Source: Sepioteuthis lessoniana (lineage: Eukaryota; Mollusca; Cephalopoda; Myopsida; Loliginidae). Taken from it: a DNA stretch of 64,000 nucleotides. Below are positions 36,367 through 48,189 of this stretch, piece by piece (the stretch's first letter is position 1; each line of letters starts with the position of its first letter). The translations under genes were made by a program, and so were the position numbers. Below the pieces are notes generated by a model. It worked only from the letters and a program-made list of their open reading frames with translations, searched no databases and was not told the DNA's origin. The DNA lies in contig OY757939.1 of NCBI GenBank assembly GCA_963585895.1, positions 29,141,022-29,205,021 on the forward strand, in the 5' to 3' direction.

Positions 36367-36606
36367 GGTTTGGTTTGGTTTCTTTGTTTAATAGCATATC
36401 AATATTTGTAGATTATTTAATGCCAAATCTAGTCTCTTAGAACAGTAGTGGTACTATTTAACCCATAGCTGGGAAGATATGGGGGTTCATACCTTTCCCA
36501 AGGGTATTTGCCCGAAAGTGAATGTAATAGCGCGACTGGAGGACGAACTCACTTACTACAATTCCGCAGTCCATCGCTTTAACCATTACACCATGAGGAC
36601 ACCCCC
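36367..36606 (-). mobile_element. SINE family B
   Basis: Nearly identical in layout to the 33.8-kb copy: head ggtgtcctcatggtgtaatg (minus), B box gagttcgtcctcc, core, then tail in (aaacc)n at 36367. Confidence 0.88.
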
Positions 36607-37059
36607 TATCAAAATAAAGTGATTTATGGTATTTGTGTTGTTGCCAGGAAGGAGTAATCTTACAATCAATAATCACCCAAGCAAACAACGTCCCATACAT
36701 CACAGGATTTAAGGTTCACATTTTATACTGGGTCTATAAGGTGACCTCTAATTTTGGGGTGTATTTTTCAAGGTCAAAAAGCCCAACATATACAGTACTT
36801 AAAAAAAATTATCATTCACTAATAAATTGGAATAGTTGGTAGGTTGGATTTATGCCATGACTGCCCTTGTTTGGTTATTTTCTGCCAAAGTCGGTTTGAC
36901 AATTAGAAGCTAATGTGTACAGTTAGAACCCTCATCAACATTCTAAAAGTTTTAATATAGAAATAATTTTCCTTAGAATAATATCGATTAAGAACCAAAC
37001 TTCCAGATTAAAAAGAAATTTTTTAGGGAAAATTAGCCATTTTATTTTTAGGAGGATTG

Positions 37060-37960
37060 GTTTGGTTGGTTTTAAGGCATATCAACTATTGTAAGTTATT
37101 AAATGCCAAATCCTGTTTATACATATATATTAGATATATATATAATTTATATACACACATTCTGTTGATAGCGTTTATAAATGAGCCTGGGCACACTTTT
37201 AGCATACAGTTAATTGGTTTCAAGTATTTCTATCAAATACAATTAATTCTATTGACAATTCATCATTCGTTTGCACAAAGTTAAAGGATTTCAAATATTA
37301 CTATGTAACAGTAACAATTTAACAGCAATCATTTGTTTGAACACACTTAAATGAATATACATATAATTTGTAAGTGAATAGTTTGTAGGTAATTTCATTT
37401 TTAAATGAGTTAAAACTGATTTGTTTGCACACTGGTATTGCTATTGTTTCTACACCGTTAAATGGTTTCAATTATTGCTATCTAATGCTTATAATTCTAT
37501 TCAATATTAATCATTTGTTTGCATACAAAGTGGTCACAGATATTGCTATTTAACACTAATCATTCTATTGCACACTTCATTAATTTACACACAGTTAAAT
37601 GGTTCCAAGTATTGCTATATATCAACAACAATTCAATTAAACATCAATCATTTGTTTCCACACAGATAATCAAACATTCTATTTCTAACAATTTAATTTA
37701 GCATAAGTCATTTGTTTGCACACAGTTTAAATGTTTAACAGTTCTATTTGACCAATAGATAGGACCGACCCTATCAGGTGCTTGTGGACCTGGGAGCAAT
37801 GGAATGAAGGGGTACTCCACATTCCCCAAAGCTCCAAGATCTAAGACTTTACCATCAGATGGTTTTGTGCCATATTCAAGATACTCGTTTGGGAAGTCTT
37901 ATCCCTCTTCACAGATGCCATCAATGTATTCTACAGCCCCAATAGACAGGGCTCTTTCAG
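37060..37960 (+). repeat. Repeat D, full length
   Basis: Same order as the 21.5-kb copy with about eight periodic units; the 3' module at 37745-37955 ends gtattctacagccccaatag. It lies in the inferred first intron of the small gene. Confidence 0.77.
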
Positions 37961-38514
37961 GAGATCTGTTTGCAACATTACTTTTATGTCAAAACAGTAC
38001 ACCCCTAGGACAGTGTTCCAATGGTATACATCTGCCAAATTTCTTATCCTGGGCTATCTACCTGTCTTTGGTATTTCTGCATTTTAGCAGTACAAATACC
38101 TTGGCAGTACTTATACCATTGTATGGTTGCTTTGTTCAGAATTCCAACCATCTCTTGAAGATATTATAAAATACTGTCATTGCTAAACTTTTCCCCAATT
38201 TCCACTCTTGGAGATTTTATAGTAGCAGTCATCGTTTTCAAAATAAAATCTTTAGGTAAGACATCAATAAAAATGGAACAAAATGGCCATGAGGTTGTTC
38301 TGTTTGACTTAAAAGTCAAACTAATATCCCCTCTAAAAAGTAAACAGCTAAATTTTCCCTAAAAATTTATTTATGATTTGAAAGTTAGGTTTTTAATATT
38401 ATTCCTAAGAAAATTTTGCAGAACAATCCAAGACAAAAATTCTAAAGAAAAGCAAGGTCCAATGGTACACATGTCTGCCTAATAGCAGTTTTCAATTATG
38501 TACAGTACAAAAAA

Positions 38515-38745
38515 GCACTTGTGGTGTAATGGTTACTATAATAGGAAAGGAACACAGAGACCAGAGTTCAAATCCTGAACATCGCTGTTTACATTTTCAC
38601 ATAGTACTAATAATATCTTTGAAAAAGAATCCAACTATTCTCCTTCCAGCTATAGGTAAATAGTAGCGCAAACAGAGCTCTTTAACCTTTGTATGGTAAC
38701 CAGTATAGGAAAAAAAAGAAAACTGAATCATTTTAAACAAGTATT
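38515..38745 (+). mobile_element. SINE family C
   Basis: Head ttgtggtgtaatggttacta (A box), B box agagttcaaatcctgaac, core with ctattctccttccagctata and C tail (tatggtaaccagtatagg). Complete 5' end. Confidence 0.82.
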
Positions 38746-39194
38746 GTATGCTTGGTGGTGGGGAAGATGTTTTAGTCAAGTCCCTACTTACCAAGAATCA
38801 ATATTAGCATATCCATCATATACTAACACTGAACACAACAGAAGGAAAGACAAGATAAATGCATTAGTACACACCAAGAACATTTAACATTTTATATACA
38901 AAATATATCAACAAGTGGCATTAAAAGGAAAGAATACACAAAAATTTTTACCAGCTAAAAGTAGATACTACATATTCATTGAACAATGTATGTAAAAGGG
39001 ATACAAAATAGAAAAAGTCTTACTTGATAAGAGTAGCTAAGATAGCTAAGTGACTTTACCATTCCCTGGCAAGGGCAAAAAACATCTCTATTGGTCAAAG
39101 ACCAGAAGTAAAAGGAGATCAAGAAAGGCTTTTTGGAATTGTCATGTAACCCATGACCAGAATTGCAAGTTATCTAAGGAAGATCCTATTTACC

Positions 39195-39475
39195 AACCCC
39201 TCCGCTCGGGCAGGATATGACACAAGGTCAAATTTTAAGCGGAGTTTAACAGGTTTTAATTCAGAGTTTTCCTTCTCCTAGACTAGTTGCCTAACCAAGG
39301 CTGAAGAACCTAGTCTGCCCTACTATTTACCCATAGCTGGAGGGAGATAAGGGGGTTCATACCTTTCCCAAGGGTATTTGCCCGAAAGTGAACGTAATAA
39401 CGCGACTGGAGTACGAACTCGCGTACTACGATTCCGCAGTCCATCGCTTTAACCAGTACACCACGAGGACACCCC
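39195..39475 (-). mobile_element. Chimeric SINE: family B head and core joined to family C tail
   Basis: 39338-39475 has the family B head (minus: ggtgtcctcgtggtgtactg, B box gagttcgtactcc) and core, but from about 39345 downwards the sequence is the family C tail (minus: tctgaattaaaacctgttaa, gaccttgtgtcatatcctgc). The switch falls in the shared core, so it looks like a template-switch or recombination product. Confidence 0.8.
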
Positions 39476-39519
39476 AAGGAAGATAATCATCACATCCTAA
39501 CACTTTATTATTTCAAACA

Positions 39520-39900
39520 GATCTATCTATCCTAAGAGATACTACTACTCAGAATAGACCTGGGAGTAATGTCAGTAAAGGAGCAACTCCATAATAGATC
39601 CAGAACTGGAGCCTTACTACAAGCTGTAGTTTAGTGTCAATACCTAGGATATAACCTAGGATATACCTAGGATATAACACTAAACTGTATCCTGGAACTT
39701 TGGGGAATGTGAAGCACTCCTTCACTGCCATTACTTCCAGGTCCACTCTGACCTATTAGGATCCTATCTATGGGTCATATAGAACTGTTTGACATTTAAA
39801 CTATGTGCAAACAAATGTCATCTACTGATCAAATAGAACTGGTTAATCATTTAAGGATTATTATATGATATTGAGATTTGCAAACAACTTATTAATATTA
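39520..39900 (-). repeat. Repeat D, 3' module, with a short internal duplication
   Basis: An initial plus-oriented piece (39520-39640) is followed by a minus-oriented 3' module from about 39670. The junction holds a tandem cctaggatata motif (39650-39680). The two pieces form an imperfect inverted pair. Confidence 0.65.
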
Positions 39901-42670
39901 AATAGAATTATTAGTGTTAGATAAAAATAAACTTACCTTCTAAATTATATATAAACAGGATTTGGCATTAAATAACCCACAAGGGGTTAACAAGCCATAA
40001 AACATCATACTCAGCATCCATAAACTGATACCAACAAGGTCATAGTTTAAAACACAAAGCATTAATTTTTTTAAATGTCAGTGGTTAACATGGAAAAAAA
40101 ACCATATATTTAGCAGAATAATGTATGGCTCAAAATTTGCTTTTTGTCTTTTTTTTTGCGGAGGGGGGGGGGAACAGACAGTTAGAAACATGAATCATAT
40201 TATACACAGAGGTTTGATCAATAATCAATGATATAGATATCAATTTTACATCTGCTAAAACTTGAATAGTTTTTTAACCAACCAAAAGAGAACAAAATAA
40301 ATTTTTGAGTTTTTCATTTTTTTCTTCACCCTAATCAAAAGCAACGTTATGTAAGAAAATATTCTGGCTAACTCAACCATGAAATACAACACTCAAGGTG
40401 CTTTTAGCTGCTAGACCCAAAACTGTACGGTCTGATACTTCTTTCAGAAGGCAGAGTGCCCAGTAAGTAAAAGAAAAACAGGTTGTAAATATAAGATAAC
40501 TAGATAGAGAAGACACCCCCAACCAACTCTCCAAAAAATACATGCAAGTTGCTACACCTACGTTTACAAAATAAAAAATTGATTTTTTTTATCTCTTTTT
40601 TTTTTTTTTTTTTTTTTCAAGTAAATAACTAAAAGATAAAACTTTTTTCATTATTACAGGAGCGATGGAAGATAGGGATGGATTGCAAGAGAGAGAGTCA
40701 GGAAGTCCATACTATCAACATGACCTGATGATGAAGTATGTTAAGACATTTTTTTCATGATAACCAATCATCGCAAAATAACTCTTTCTGAGGAAGAGGG
40801 CTAATTTGCTAGTAAAAGGAACACAAACTCATGAAATCCCAATTATATGTACGCGCAGGGGGCGATTGACCGGATGAAGGCAGAATTCACCAGTGAGTCG
40901 CTTGGGGGGTAAAATGGATATCGTTGAAGGAAATGCACTCGGTGTAGTAGTAGTAGTAATTTACTAAGCATTTTGTTTAGATGTAGCACAAGGCCATGAA
41001 TGGAGCACCGAAAGTGACTCGAACTCACTCGTGAAGGTTGGCTAGTCTAGCTTGCTAACCATTATACGAGCGAGTTCGTGTCTTATTGGGTACCCCTTTC
41101 ATACTGCCTTGTGCCACATCTTAGCAAAAAGCTTAGTAAATAACTAAATCGTAAAAAAAAAAAAAAAATGGTAACCGGTCTAAGGGATGGAAAACTGAAT
41201 TCAAACTTGTTAAACTCTGCTTTAAAAAATTGACCTTGTGTCATATCCTGCTTGTGCAAAGAGGTCGGTAAATAAATCGACCTCAGGCACGAGAAAATAA
41301 AAGATCTCAAAAATAATTCATTTGCGACGGTTGGTTATTATTACAAAATTCTTTTTGCCCTTTTTATAAAAAGGAGCATAAAATAAGTTGGGAGATGAGA
41401 AAGATGTCATATTAAAATTTATCGAAGATAACACGGAAAGAGAAAGACCATTTTCGCCATTCTATTTAAGTAATCCCCCTTTTACCACGTCTAAGTACAT
41501 CTCTCTCTTTTTTTTTTTTAATTTATTGAAAAATTTGACAACTTTCCGGTGTTAAATGAAAAGCAAGCAAAATTATACAAGAAAAAAAAAATGAATAAAA
41601 TTATAAAATATCAAAAAATACCAAATTTTTATGCACCACATCACTTGAATCTTAAGTTTTAAATTAAGTTTTAATTAAATAATACTTAACAGATATTGTA
41701 CAAGTTAACAACAGGTTGGGTTTTTTTTGGTGGGGGGGTGAAAGGTTAGCGGTTACTGAACACATGGATTTTATTTTTAATGCCGGTTAAAATACTTTTG
41801 TGTCTTTAAAATAAATAACACGAATTAAGTTTTTTCTATACGTTTTGGAAATCAATTTTTTAAAATCATACCCGAAATTGGTAAACTTAAAAACAGGTTG
41901 ATTTTAGAGGAAGAAAAAATACGAACGTCAAGGACAATACTATAATAGATAGCTCCGTTTGATATTACAGTTAGATTTTTAAAAAGAAACGTAAATTATT
42001 TAGATTTAAAATTAGAAATTAACTTATCGTGATAGGATCAACTCTAGCTAATAAAAAGAAAGCAAGGATGAAGTTATTTTTTATATATTTTTAAAAAATT
42101 TCATACGATCTGCTGATGGGTCACCTTGACCTAGACAGCCACATTAAAATTAGAGGTTTTTTAAAAAAAAAAAGAGCGATATTAAATAGAAGACTTCATT
42201 TTTAGGTTATTTACGATAAGGAAAACTTGATAAACATAGTTTTCAATGTAAGCAAAATTCTAAAGGTTAATAATAATATGAGATAAGAAAAGAGTATCTA
42301 CCATAAAAAAATAAAATAAGATAACATGTACTTTAAAAAGAAAAATTTCAACTAAGTCAGGGCTATATATTTCTAATTTTAACAAAAAGTATTCGAACAA
42401 ACATCAACGAACATGATTAAAAATCTAACAAAAGAAAGAAAGGGCAGGTAAAAATTAAATACGGGATAATTTCTAACATCAACGATTAGTTAGTTTGGTT
42501 TTGTTTCGGGTTTTAAGAACGAGATGCGTGGTCGTTTCTTTCATGTTTTTATATTGAACACGAAGAAATGGATAAGTTGTTAAATTTTCTAACCAAAAAG
42601 AGATTTTGTGAAAGTTCTAAAATAAAAATTACTAAGAAAAAAAAACAAAAATAAATAAATTAAATTGAAA
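39900..42670. other. Inferred first-intron sequence, mostly featureless
   Basis: Besides SINE E and a SINE C tail fragment (41168-41250), I see only homopolymer runs (40596-40618 T, 41153-41168 A) and AT-rich DNA. Confidence 0.55.
40855..41085 (-). mobile_element. SINE family E, tRNA-derived, distinct head
   Basis: Minus-strand head acgaactcgctcgtataatg (A box ataatggttagcaagc) and B box gagttcgagtcactttcgg, then a body ending in (cta)n at about 40945-40960. One copy in the window. The adjacent sequence (gccttgtgccacatcttagc) resembles the end of family C. Confidence 0.72.
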
Positions 42671-42675
42671 TTTAC

Positions 42676-42830
42676 CTTTTTGTGAGGCTAAGGACAGGGA
42701 GTGCGTGTTGATGGCTTGCTGATAGAACGGGGCACTAACTCTTGCTATTTTACTTGAGGTATTTTCAGATTTTGAATGACGCAGAAAAAGAATTGTCTCT
42801 CTTACTCCTACATCCTTTCTCTCCTATACA
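42676..42830 (-). promoter_or_regulatory. Candidate first exon and core promoter region of the small gene
   Basis: A donor (AAAAAG then gtaaattt) lies at 42671-42681 on the minus strand. The sequence upstream is more GC-balanced than its surroundings, is free of repeats I recognise, and lacks a clear TATA box. This is the only repeat-poor stretch upstream of the candidate UTR exon and is proposed as exon 1 with a TATA-less promoter. The right-hand limit is arbitrary. Inference only. Confidence 0.3.
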
Positions 42831-43428
42831 ACGTAAAGACGTTGGTCATGAAAGACATATAGTTTAAGGGAATTAGATTGTTGTTTTTATTTATCTGTCA
42901 ATTTATTTATTTATCTATATATTTATTAGCAACAATAGTGATTCCTATAAAATAAATTGGTTTTATAATTCTTTTTTGGTAAAATTCTACACGTGCACCT
43001 GTTCAAGTTTTACAGGGGAAAATGTCTAGAATTTTTTTGTTTTAGGGTGGTTTTTGATTTGAACTAATTAGACACTCAAACTCATTTCAATTTTTTATTT
43101 TAAAAAAAATTGACATTTCATAAAGTGGGTTTAGGATGATCATCCATCTAGGTGATCATTCTAACTAGGTCTAATTTTTTTATTTTTTTTTATTTCCGGA
43201 GATGGTTCCCCCAAATGGAATGTAATTTGTTGGGTCTATTCGGATTAAAAAGTAAAATTTTTATCCAAATATCCCATCCACAAATAAAACACAAATCTAT
43301 AAAACAAGGCGAAGAAACAATAAGAAGAAAAGCAGGTTAAATTAGTTAAACATTTATATACATATTAAAAAATTTTTTCTAAAATTTATATACATATTAA
43401 AATTTATATACACATTAAAAACTCTTTT

Positions 43429-43630
43429 CTAAAATTTAGTATTGAGGCATGTTAATCTATTTTCTAGCATGAAATCTGTTAGATGTTTCCCATTTCTGCT
43501 TGACGAGTTATGTAAACGGAATTTGTTGTTTACGTTTTTACCAATTTGGACATTCATGTCTCCACTGATGACGAGAACGTTGCGTTTCGGGATGCTACGA
43601 ACAAGGGAGGATAGCCGTGACCGTCGCTAT
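43429..43630 (-). pseudogene. Endonuclease fragment of the RTE-like LINE
   Basis: The minus strand reads without a break SSLVRSIPKRNVLVISGDMN, then VQIGKNVNNK, then LTDFMLENRLTCLNTKF and a stop at 43429-43431. GDMN is the conserved Asp/Asn motif of APE-type LINE endonucleases. About 65 codons survive; both sides are AT-rich unrelated sequence. It sits about 0.75 kb upstream of the candidate first exon of the small gene. Confidence 0.82.
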
Positions 43631-44300
43631 AATACCAAGGCCTGTTTGATCAAATGTGACGTCACGTCAGTGGATCTATGAATCTCTCGCTTCATGAAAA
43701 CATAGAATTATAATCACAAAGTCGTTTTTTTAATAAAGATTTTTAAACTTTTTAAAATATAACAAGAAAGAAAAGAAAAAGACATGTTTTGATTTATACT
43801 GGTTTTTATTAATTTTAATTAGAATTAAGAAAAACAATAATTAATAAGAAAATATAAACATAAACATCACTGACAGTTGGTCGTGTTTGTAAATAAACAC
43901 GGTTTTAAAGACAAAATTTTTCGTTTATTCGTCTAAATTTTAAAAACAATTTAACAAACACTGCTAAAATTTTTATATTTTGAATTTAATTTTCAAAAAT
44001 CACAATCACTTTTGTTTTAATTGCAAGAATTTTAAAATCGGAATCACTCAAGTAACCAACAATAATATCAAGAATGTGGGAACAAACAAGAAGCAACAAT
44101 AAACAAAAATTATTAATCAAAAATATTTAAAAATGCAACAAATTAAATTCAATCAAATTAATTCAAAGTAAATAAGTTCAAGTTACTGTTTTGAAAAATC
44201 AAACTTATAAAAGTCTTTTTGTCTCAAAATTCAGTTGATTGTTTGAAGTTTTCTTTTTTAACTTAACTTCTTACAAGTAATATTATTATTTTCCTTGCTA

Positions 44301-44303
<3 letters not shown>

Positions 44304-44378
<75 letters not shown>
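44304..44378. repeat. (CA)n(TA)n compound microsatellite
   Basis: About 18 CA units then about 18 TA units, ending at the REL LINE 5' fragment. Confidence 0.97.
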
Positions 44379-44380
<2 letters not shown>

Positions 44381-44562
44381 ATACATCCTAGATGCATCAA
44401 GAGAGGTCATCAGTGATGCACTGTTTTCCTCGCCGATTTCAGGTTTCGCATCATATCGGCTCCAACAGCAACTCCGGAAAGACTCTAGAAGAGTCAACGC
44501 GCCTCCTTGATAGCGACGTGCTACGCACCGTAACATTGCTAAAACAATCAAAAAACCATTTA
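44378..44562 (-). repeat. 5'-end fragment of the REL LINE
   Basis: About 180 bp matching 55620-55800 (shared catcctagatgcatcaag, gatagcgacgtgctacgcac, aaaacaatcaaaaaacc), both on the same strand. Only the extreme 5' end of the LINE is present here, bordered by (CA)n(TA)n on the low-coordinate side. LINEs normally lose their 5' ends, so a 5'-only fragment is unusual. Confidence 0.82.
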
Positions 44563-44747
44563 TTTCTTGTAAATAATACAAGAAGCCACAAGGCCTTGAA
44601 GTTTGGGGCGGGGGAAGGGTGCGGTCTTGCATTAACTATATTTTCTAAGAGGACCTAGCTAGCCACATTCGTCGACCCATTCAACAGTACAATATATATC
44701 ATCCGTCGCCATGCGCGCAGCAATCACCAAAATACCACATTTGCTCT

Positions 44748-45350
44748 ATGAAAAAGATCTACTTAAAACCCCGAGTACGATGTATGATTTTATTTACAAT
44801 TTATGGTTTACTTACAATGAAAGTAAATGATGGAAATGGGAAACCCCGAAAACGAAAAAGACGAAACCAAGGAAAAATTCTCCGTTTTGGTCGCCCTCCC
44901 ATCCCCCCGTTTATAAAATTGGAGGCCGACTGTTTTCCGGGTCGAAACAATCGAAAACAAGCCGGACCTATCCTAGATAGGACGGGGATCCTAATCTACC
45001 GGGACAAAGAAATACAGGGTCGGGCGCGGTATGGGTCGATAGAAGCAGGTAATATGATTTTTATACATGTGAATTTTCAAGATCTTCAACAAAAGCGGGC
45101 TGGAGTATGGGTTGAGGTACAAAATAATGGGGACGGGAAGATCTTGAGAACTAACGACTAGATGACGGGGACGATGACTCACAACATACTGCTAACTAGG
45201 TTTCAGGGGGAGAAATACCTACTTACTCGGAATGGGGTCCCAGAGGACCCGTACCGTAGACGCCATGAGCCGGCAGAGGAGGGAAGGATGACTCCAACAT
45301 TGCCCCCTTTCTCACGACCAGGCTCGCCGCATTCACCCACCTTTTGCTGA
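44748..45350 (+). other. Unidentified open frame with one in-frame TAG
   Basis: 137 codons (44748-45161) followed, in the same frame after a single TAG, by 62 more. Composition is basic (GKPRKRKRRNQGKIL) and not low complexity. No motif or family was recognised. It lies between the REL 5' fragment and the L1-Tx1-like 3' end in GC-rich sequence. It could be a captured or viral-like remnant or a chance ORF. Confidence 0.25.
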
Positions 45351-45829
45351 ATGTTGTGATCTGTGGGGATTTAGCAATTAACAGTAAAACTCCCAACCGG
45401 ATATTGACTCGTCGGCTGCCAGATACAAAATGTATAAACGCGTCACCACGCATAAGGCTCCACGCATCCATCCGGTTAAAACCAGAAAAAAGAAAAATAA
45501 TAAAATGTAAAGTAGCCAATGGGAAGCGGTCGCGCCAAAATTAGAAGGATTTTGGAGTGGCGAATTTGGAGCCGGTGAAGAAAGATAAATACTCAGGTTT
45601 TCTGTGAACCGACCTCTTTTCGGGTAGTGACGTCGAACCGACAACACCAATTTTACTATCTGGTGTTTTTGGGCACCACGCTGCGTCTTGGGACGTAGCG
45701 TTGGTTCGCCCATTCACCAAGTAAATAAAGGAAAGTATGGAAGAAATGTTTTCGTCTCTTGTCTGTTTCTATCTTTCCCTTTTTATATTTCTTTTGGACC
45801 TTCTTTGGGCAAGGCATTGCGCCAGCCAG

Positions 45830-46435
45830 TCAACGTGGGGTAAAATAATATAACCAAAATATGGAGTCAGATATCTTACGGCAACACAGTCTTGCCCTGA
45901 GCCACTGACCTTCATAAAAAACCTTCAAATCCCACAGATCAAAGCGTTTTCTATCGCATCTGATTTTGACCCCCAGCTGATGCCGAAAATACAAAACCAG
46001 ATCACAATGAGAAAAGTTTGCATCGGCATACAATCCCTTGTTTCGTGTCGTCCAAATCATCATTCTAGCTACAGCTAGGATCGCGAGAAACACCACACGC
46101 TTCTCACCCTGAAACGGAGGAAGAACGTTGTATACGACGTAACCGACGTCGAGCAGCACGAGCTGTTTGGGTTCGATGCGAGCCGCCCACTCCCCGACGT
46201 GATCCCAAAACAGGCGAACTTGCTCGCAGAAGTAGAAGGCGTGCTCAGCCGTTTCTTCTAACCCACTGCCGCAGCAAGCGCAATCGGGCATGTCTGCCAG
46301 GCCTGCTCTGTGGTAAGGGGTAACGCATTCCGAACAAGTCGCCAGGTGTGCGAGAACTCGGAGTTGTTCAAGAAGCTCGAAACTGGCGCCCAATTCCAGT
46401 GAGAGCGGATCTCCTCCGCCGTCCAGCCGCGCCAC
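45830..46435 (-). pseudogene. C-terminal zinc domain of the L1-Tx1-like ORF2
   Basis: 201 codons with a CCHC-type cluster (CACCGSGLEETAEHAFYFC) and, 80-100 residues later, GVKIRCDRKRFDLWDLKV, a block typical of Tx1-group ORF2 C-termini. It ends in FWLYYFTPR and a stop; the same ending is recognisable in the copy at 61.4 kb. The upstream junction at about 46470 marks an internal deletion of the RT. Confidence 0.8.
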
Positions 46436-46466
46436 TCGCTAAGAGGATCCGAAGCGGAACCCGCCA

Positions 46467-47179
46467 CTAGCTCCCGTGGTCAACCCTATCAAAGGCCTTG
46501 GACTGATCTAAACTGATCAGCGCGGCTTCCATGTCGTCTTTTATCCCCTCTAGGACCTCGCGAATCAAGTGCAGATTGTCCTGGATCGATCTTCCTTTCA
46601 CAGCGTAGGTCTGCTCGAGGCCGATCAGATCGCTAATGACAATCTGTAAACGATTCGCTAAGACCCAGGCCAAAATCTTTAACTCTGTGTTAAGCAGAGT
46701 TAAGGGCCTGTAATCATCCAAACATGCTTGCCACCTTTCTTCAGCAATGTGATTACGCCCTTGGTAACGCTACCAGGAATGGCTCCCTGGGCGAACCAAT
46801 GGTTGAACATATCCGTCAGAATAGGGACAAACATGTGCGACATCCTCAAGTACATTTCGTCGGGCAAACCATCCAGTCCCGGCGACTTGTTGAGGCCGAC
46901 ATGCTTCAACGCATCACGGACTTCGCATTCAGTAACCACACCCTCGCAACTAGCCGCTTTAGCCGCCTCAAGGCGGGGGAAGTCGGCGAGATAGCTGCAA
47001 AACTCCTGAAGCGGGAGATCAGGACAGCGGGCAAAGCGATCACGAAAGTGAGCCCGAAAGGCATCACACATCTCGCGACTCAATCGCCGCAGTCGCCCAT
47101 CCGGGGTCTTGACAGAATCGATATACCAATCTGGAAACCTTTGCACTTCTTCCTCACGCGCATTCGCGTTCGATTTCAC
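46467..47179 (-). pseudogene. Reverse transcriptase N-terminal part of the L1-Tx1-like ORF2
   Basis: Two overlapping frames (47179-46700, 46721-46467) carry RT blocks: NKSPGLDGLPDEMYLRM, DDYRPLTLLNTELKIL, QTYAVKGRSIQDNLHL and motif A as ALISLDQSKAFDRVDH. Coding stops right after motif A at about 46470. The palm residues that should follow, including the FADD active site, are missing, and the next sequence is the C-terminal domain. Confidence 0.87.
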
Positions 47180-47242
47180 AGCTTCGTTGAGAACTCTCTT
47201 TAACCTAGATCTAACTACGTATCCCTTGTAGCGCTCGCTACT

Positions 47243-48184
47243 CTAACGCTCAAGGTCCCTCCTAGCTAGCTCTACGGTTAGGGAGTCCTCCCTAGCCACC
47301 GCCCGGGAAAGTCTATCTTCTATAGATTTCGCCTCTTTGGTCCAATCTAAATTGAGCTGTCGACCATACTTGGTGGCGAAATCTCTAATCCTATGTTTGA
47401 GAGAAACCCACCACCTATTTCCGGTAACGCCCCCCCCCAACGCCCGCTTGATTAGGGATTCCAGCCGCTCCCGGAAGTCCCGTATCTCCAGTAAGGAGGT
47501 ATTGAACTTCCAGTAACCGGCCAGACTATTAGCTAACTGCAGACTGACCCTAACAAGTTTATGGTCAATCCACGCTACCAAGTGGAACGTGGGACAACTA
47601 ACGAAATCAATGTCAGCTCGTCTAACTAACACTCTGTCCAAGTAGGAACCTACTTTGGCAGAGGGCGAGCTATCTAGCCACGTCCACATCTCCCACCTAG
47701 GCTGATCCAAACGAAACCTGTCGACCAAGTCATGACGAGTCATAAGGTCGACAAGGCTGCTTTCACGCCTTCCCAACCCTCTAGATCCCCGCCCGACCTC
47801 ATCTATCTTGGGATCAAGGATCGCATTCCAATCACCCATTAAGACTGGCCGCTTCGTATCGTCCAGGAACGGCGCCAGCCGACGAAATAAAGAAACCCTC
47901 TCCGCAACGATATTGGGCGCATAAACCGCAACCAGACCGAAATTGAAACTTTTAACGGCAACATCGGCCACAACCAGTCGGCCCCCGTCACCTACAAAAA
48001 CAACGTCAACATCAGCATTAAGGCTGTGTCCAACTAGCAAAGAGACCCCAACGCTAGTGCGGCTGCCGTATGCTGAGAAAACGTTAAAACCGCCCTCCAG
48101 CACACGACAGTCTGCATCGCAAATGAAGTGAGTATCTTGCACTGCAGCAACATCTACTCTGAGCTTCTTCAGTTCAGCAAGCAA
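47243..48184 (-). pseudogene. APE-type endonuclease domain of the L1-Tx1-like ORF2
   Basis: 313 codons. The EN metal site reads VAAVQDTHF, where the family normally has a Glu. Later motifs are VLMGDWNAILDPKIDEVG, VGSYLDRVLV and WIDHKLVRV, the last normally SDH. The first two dozen or so residues of the domain are missing at the 48190 break, and two metal or catalytic positions are altered, so nicking activity is doubtful. Confidence 0.85.
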
Positions 48185-48189
48185 GCACG

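Noticed and set aside
37804-38169. 121-codon plus-strand ORF
   Set aside because: Its first half is the D-repeat 3' module in translation; no domain in the rest.
38165-38345. Minus-strand stretch starting MTATIKSPRVEIGEKF
   Set aside because: Only about 22 codons before a stop and no acceptable splice site at the right place.
43657-43664. Perfect CRE palindrome TGACGTCA upstream of the candidate first exon
   Set aside because: It sits beside an old LINE fragment about 0.8 kb from the proposed promoter; an 8-bp motif alone is not evidence of regulation.
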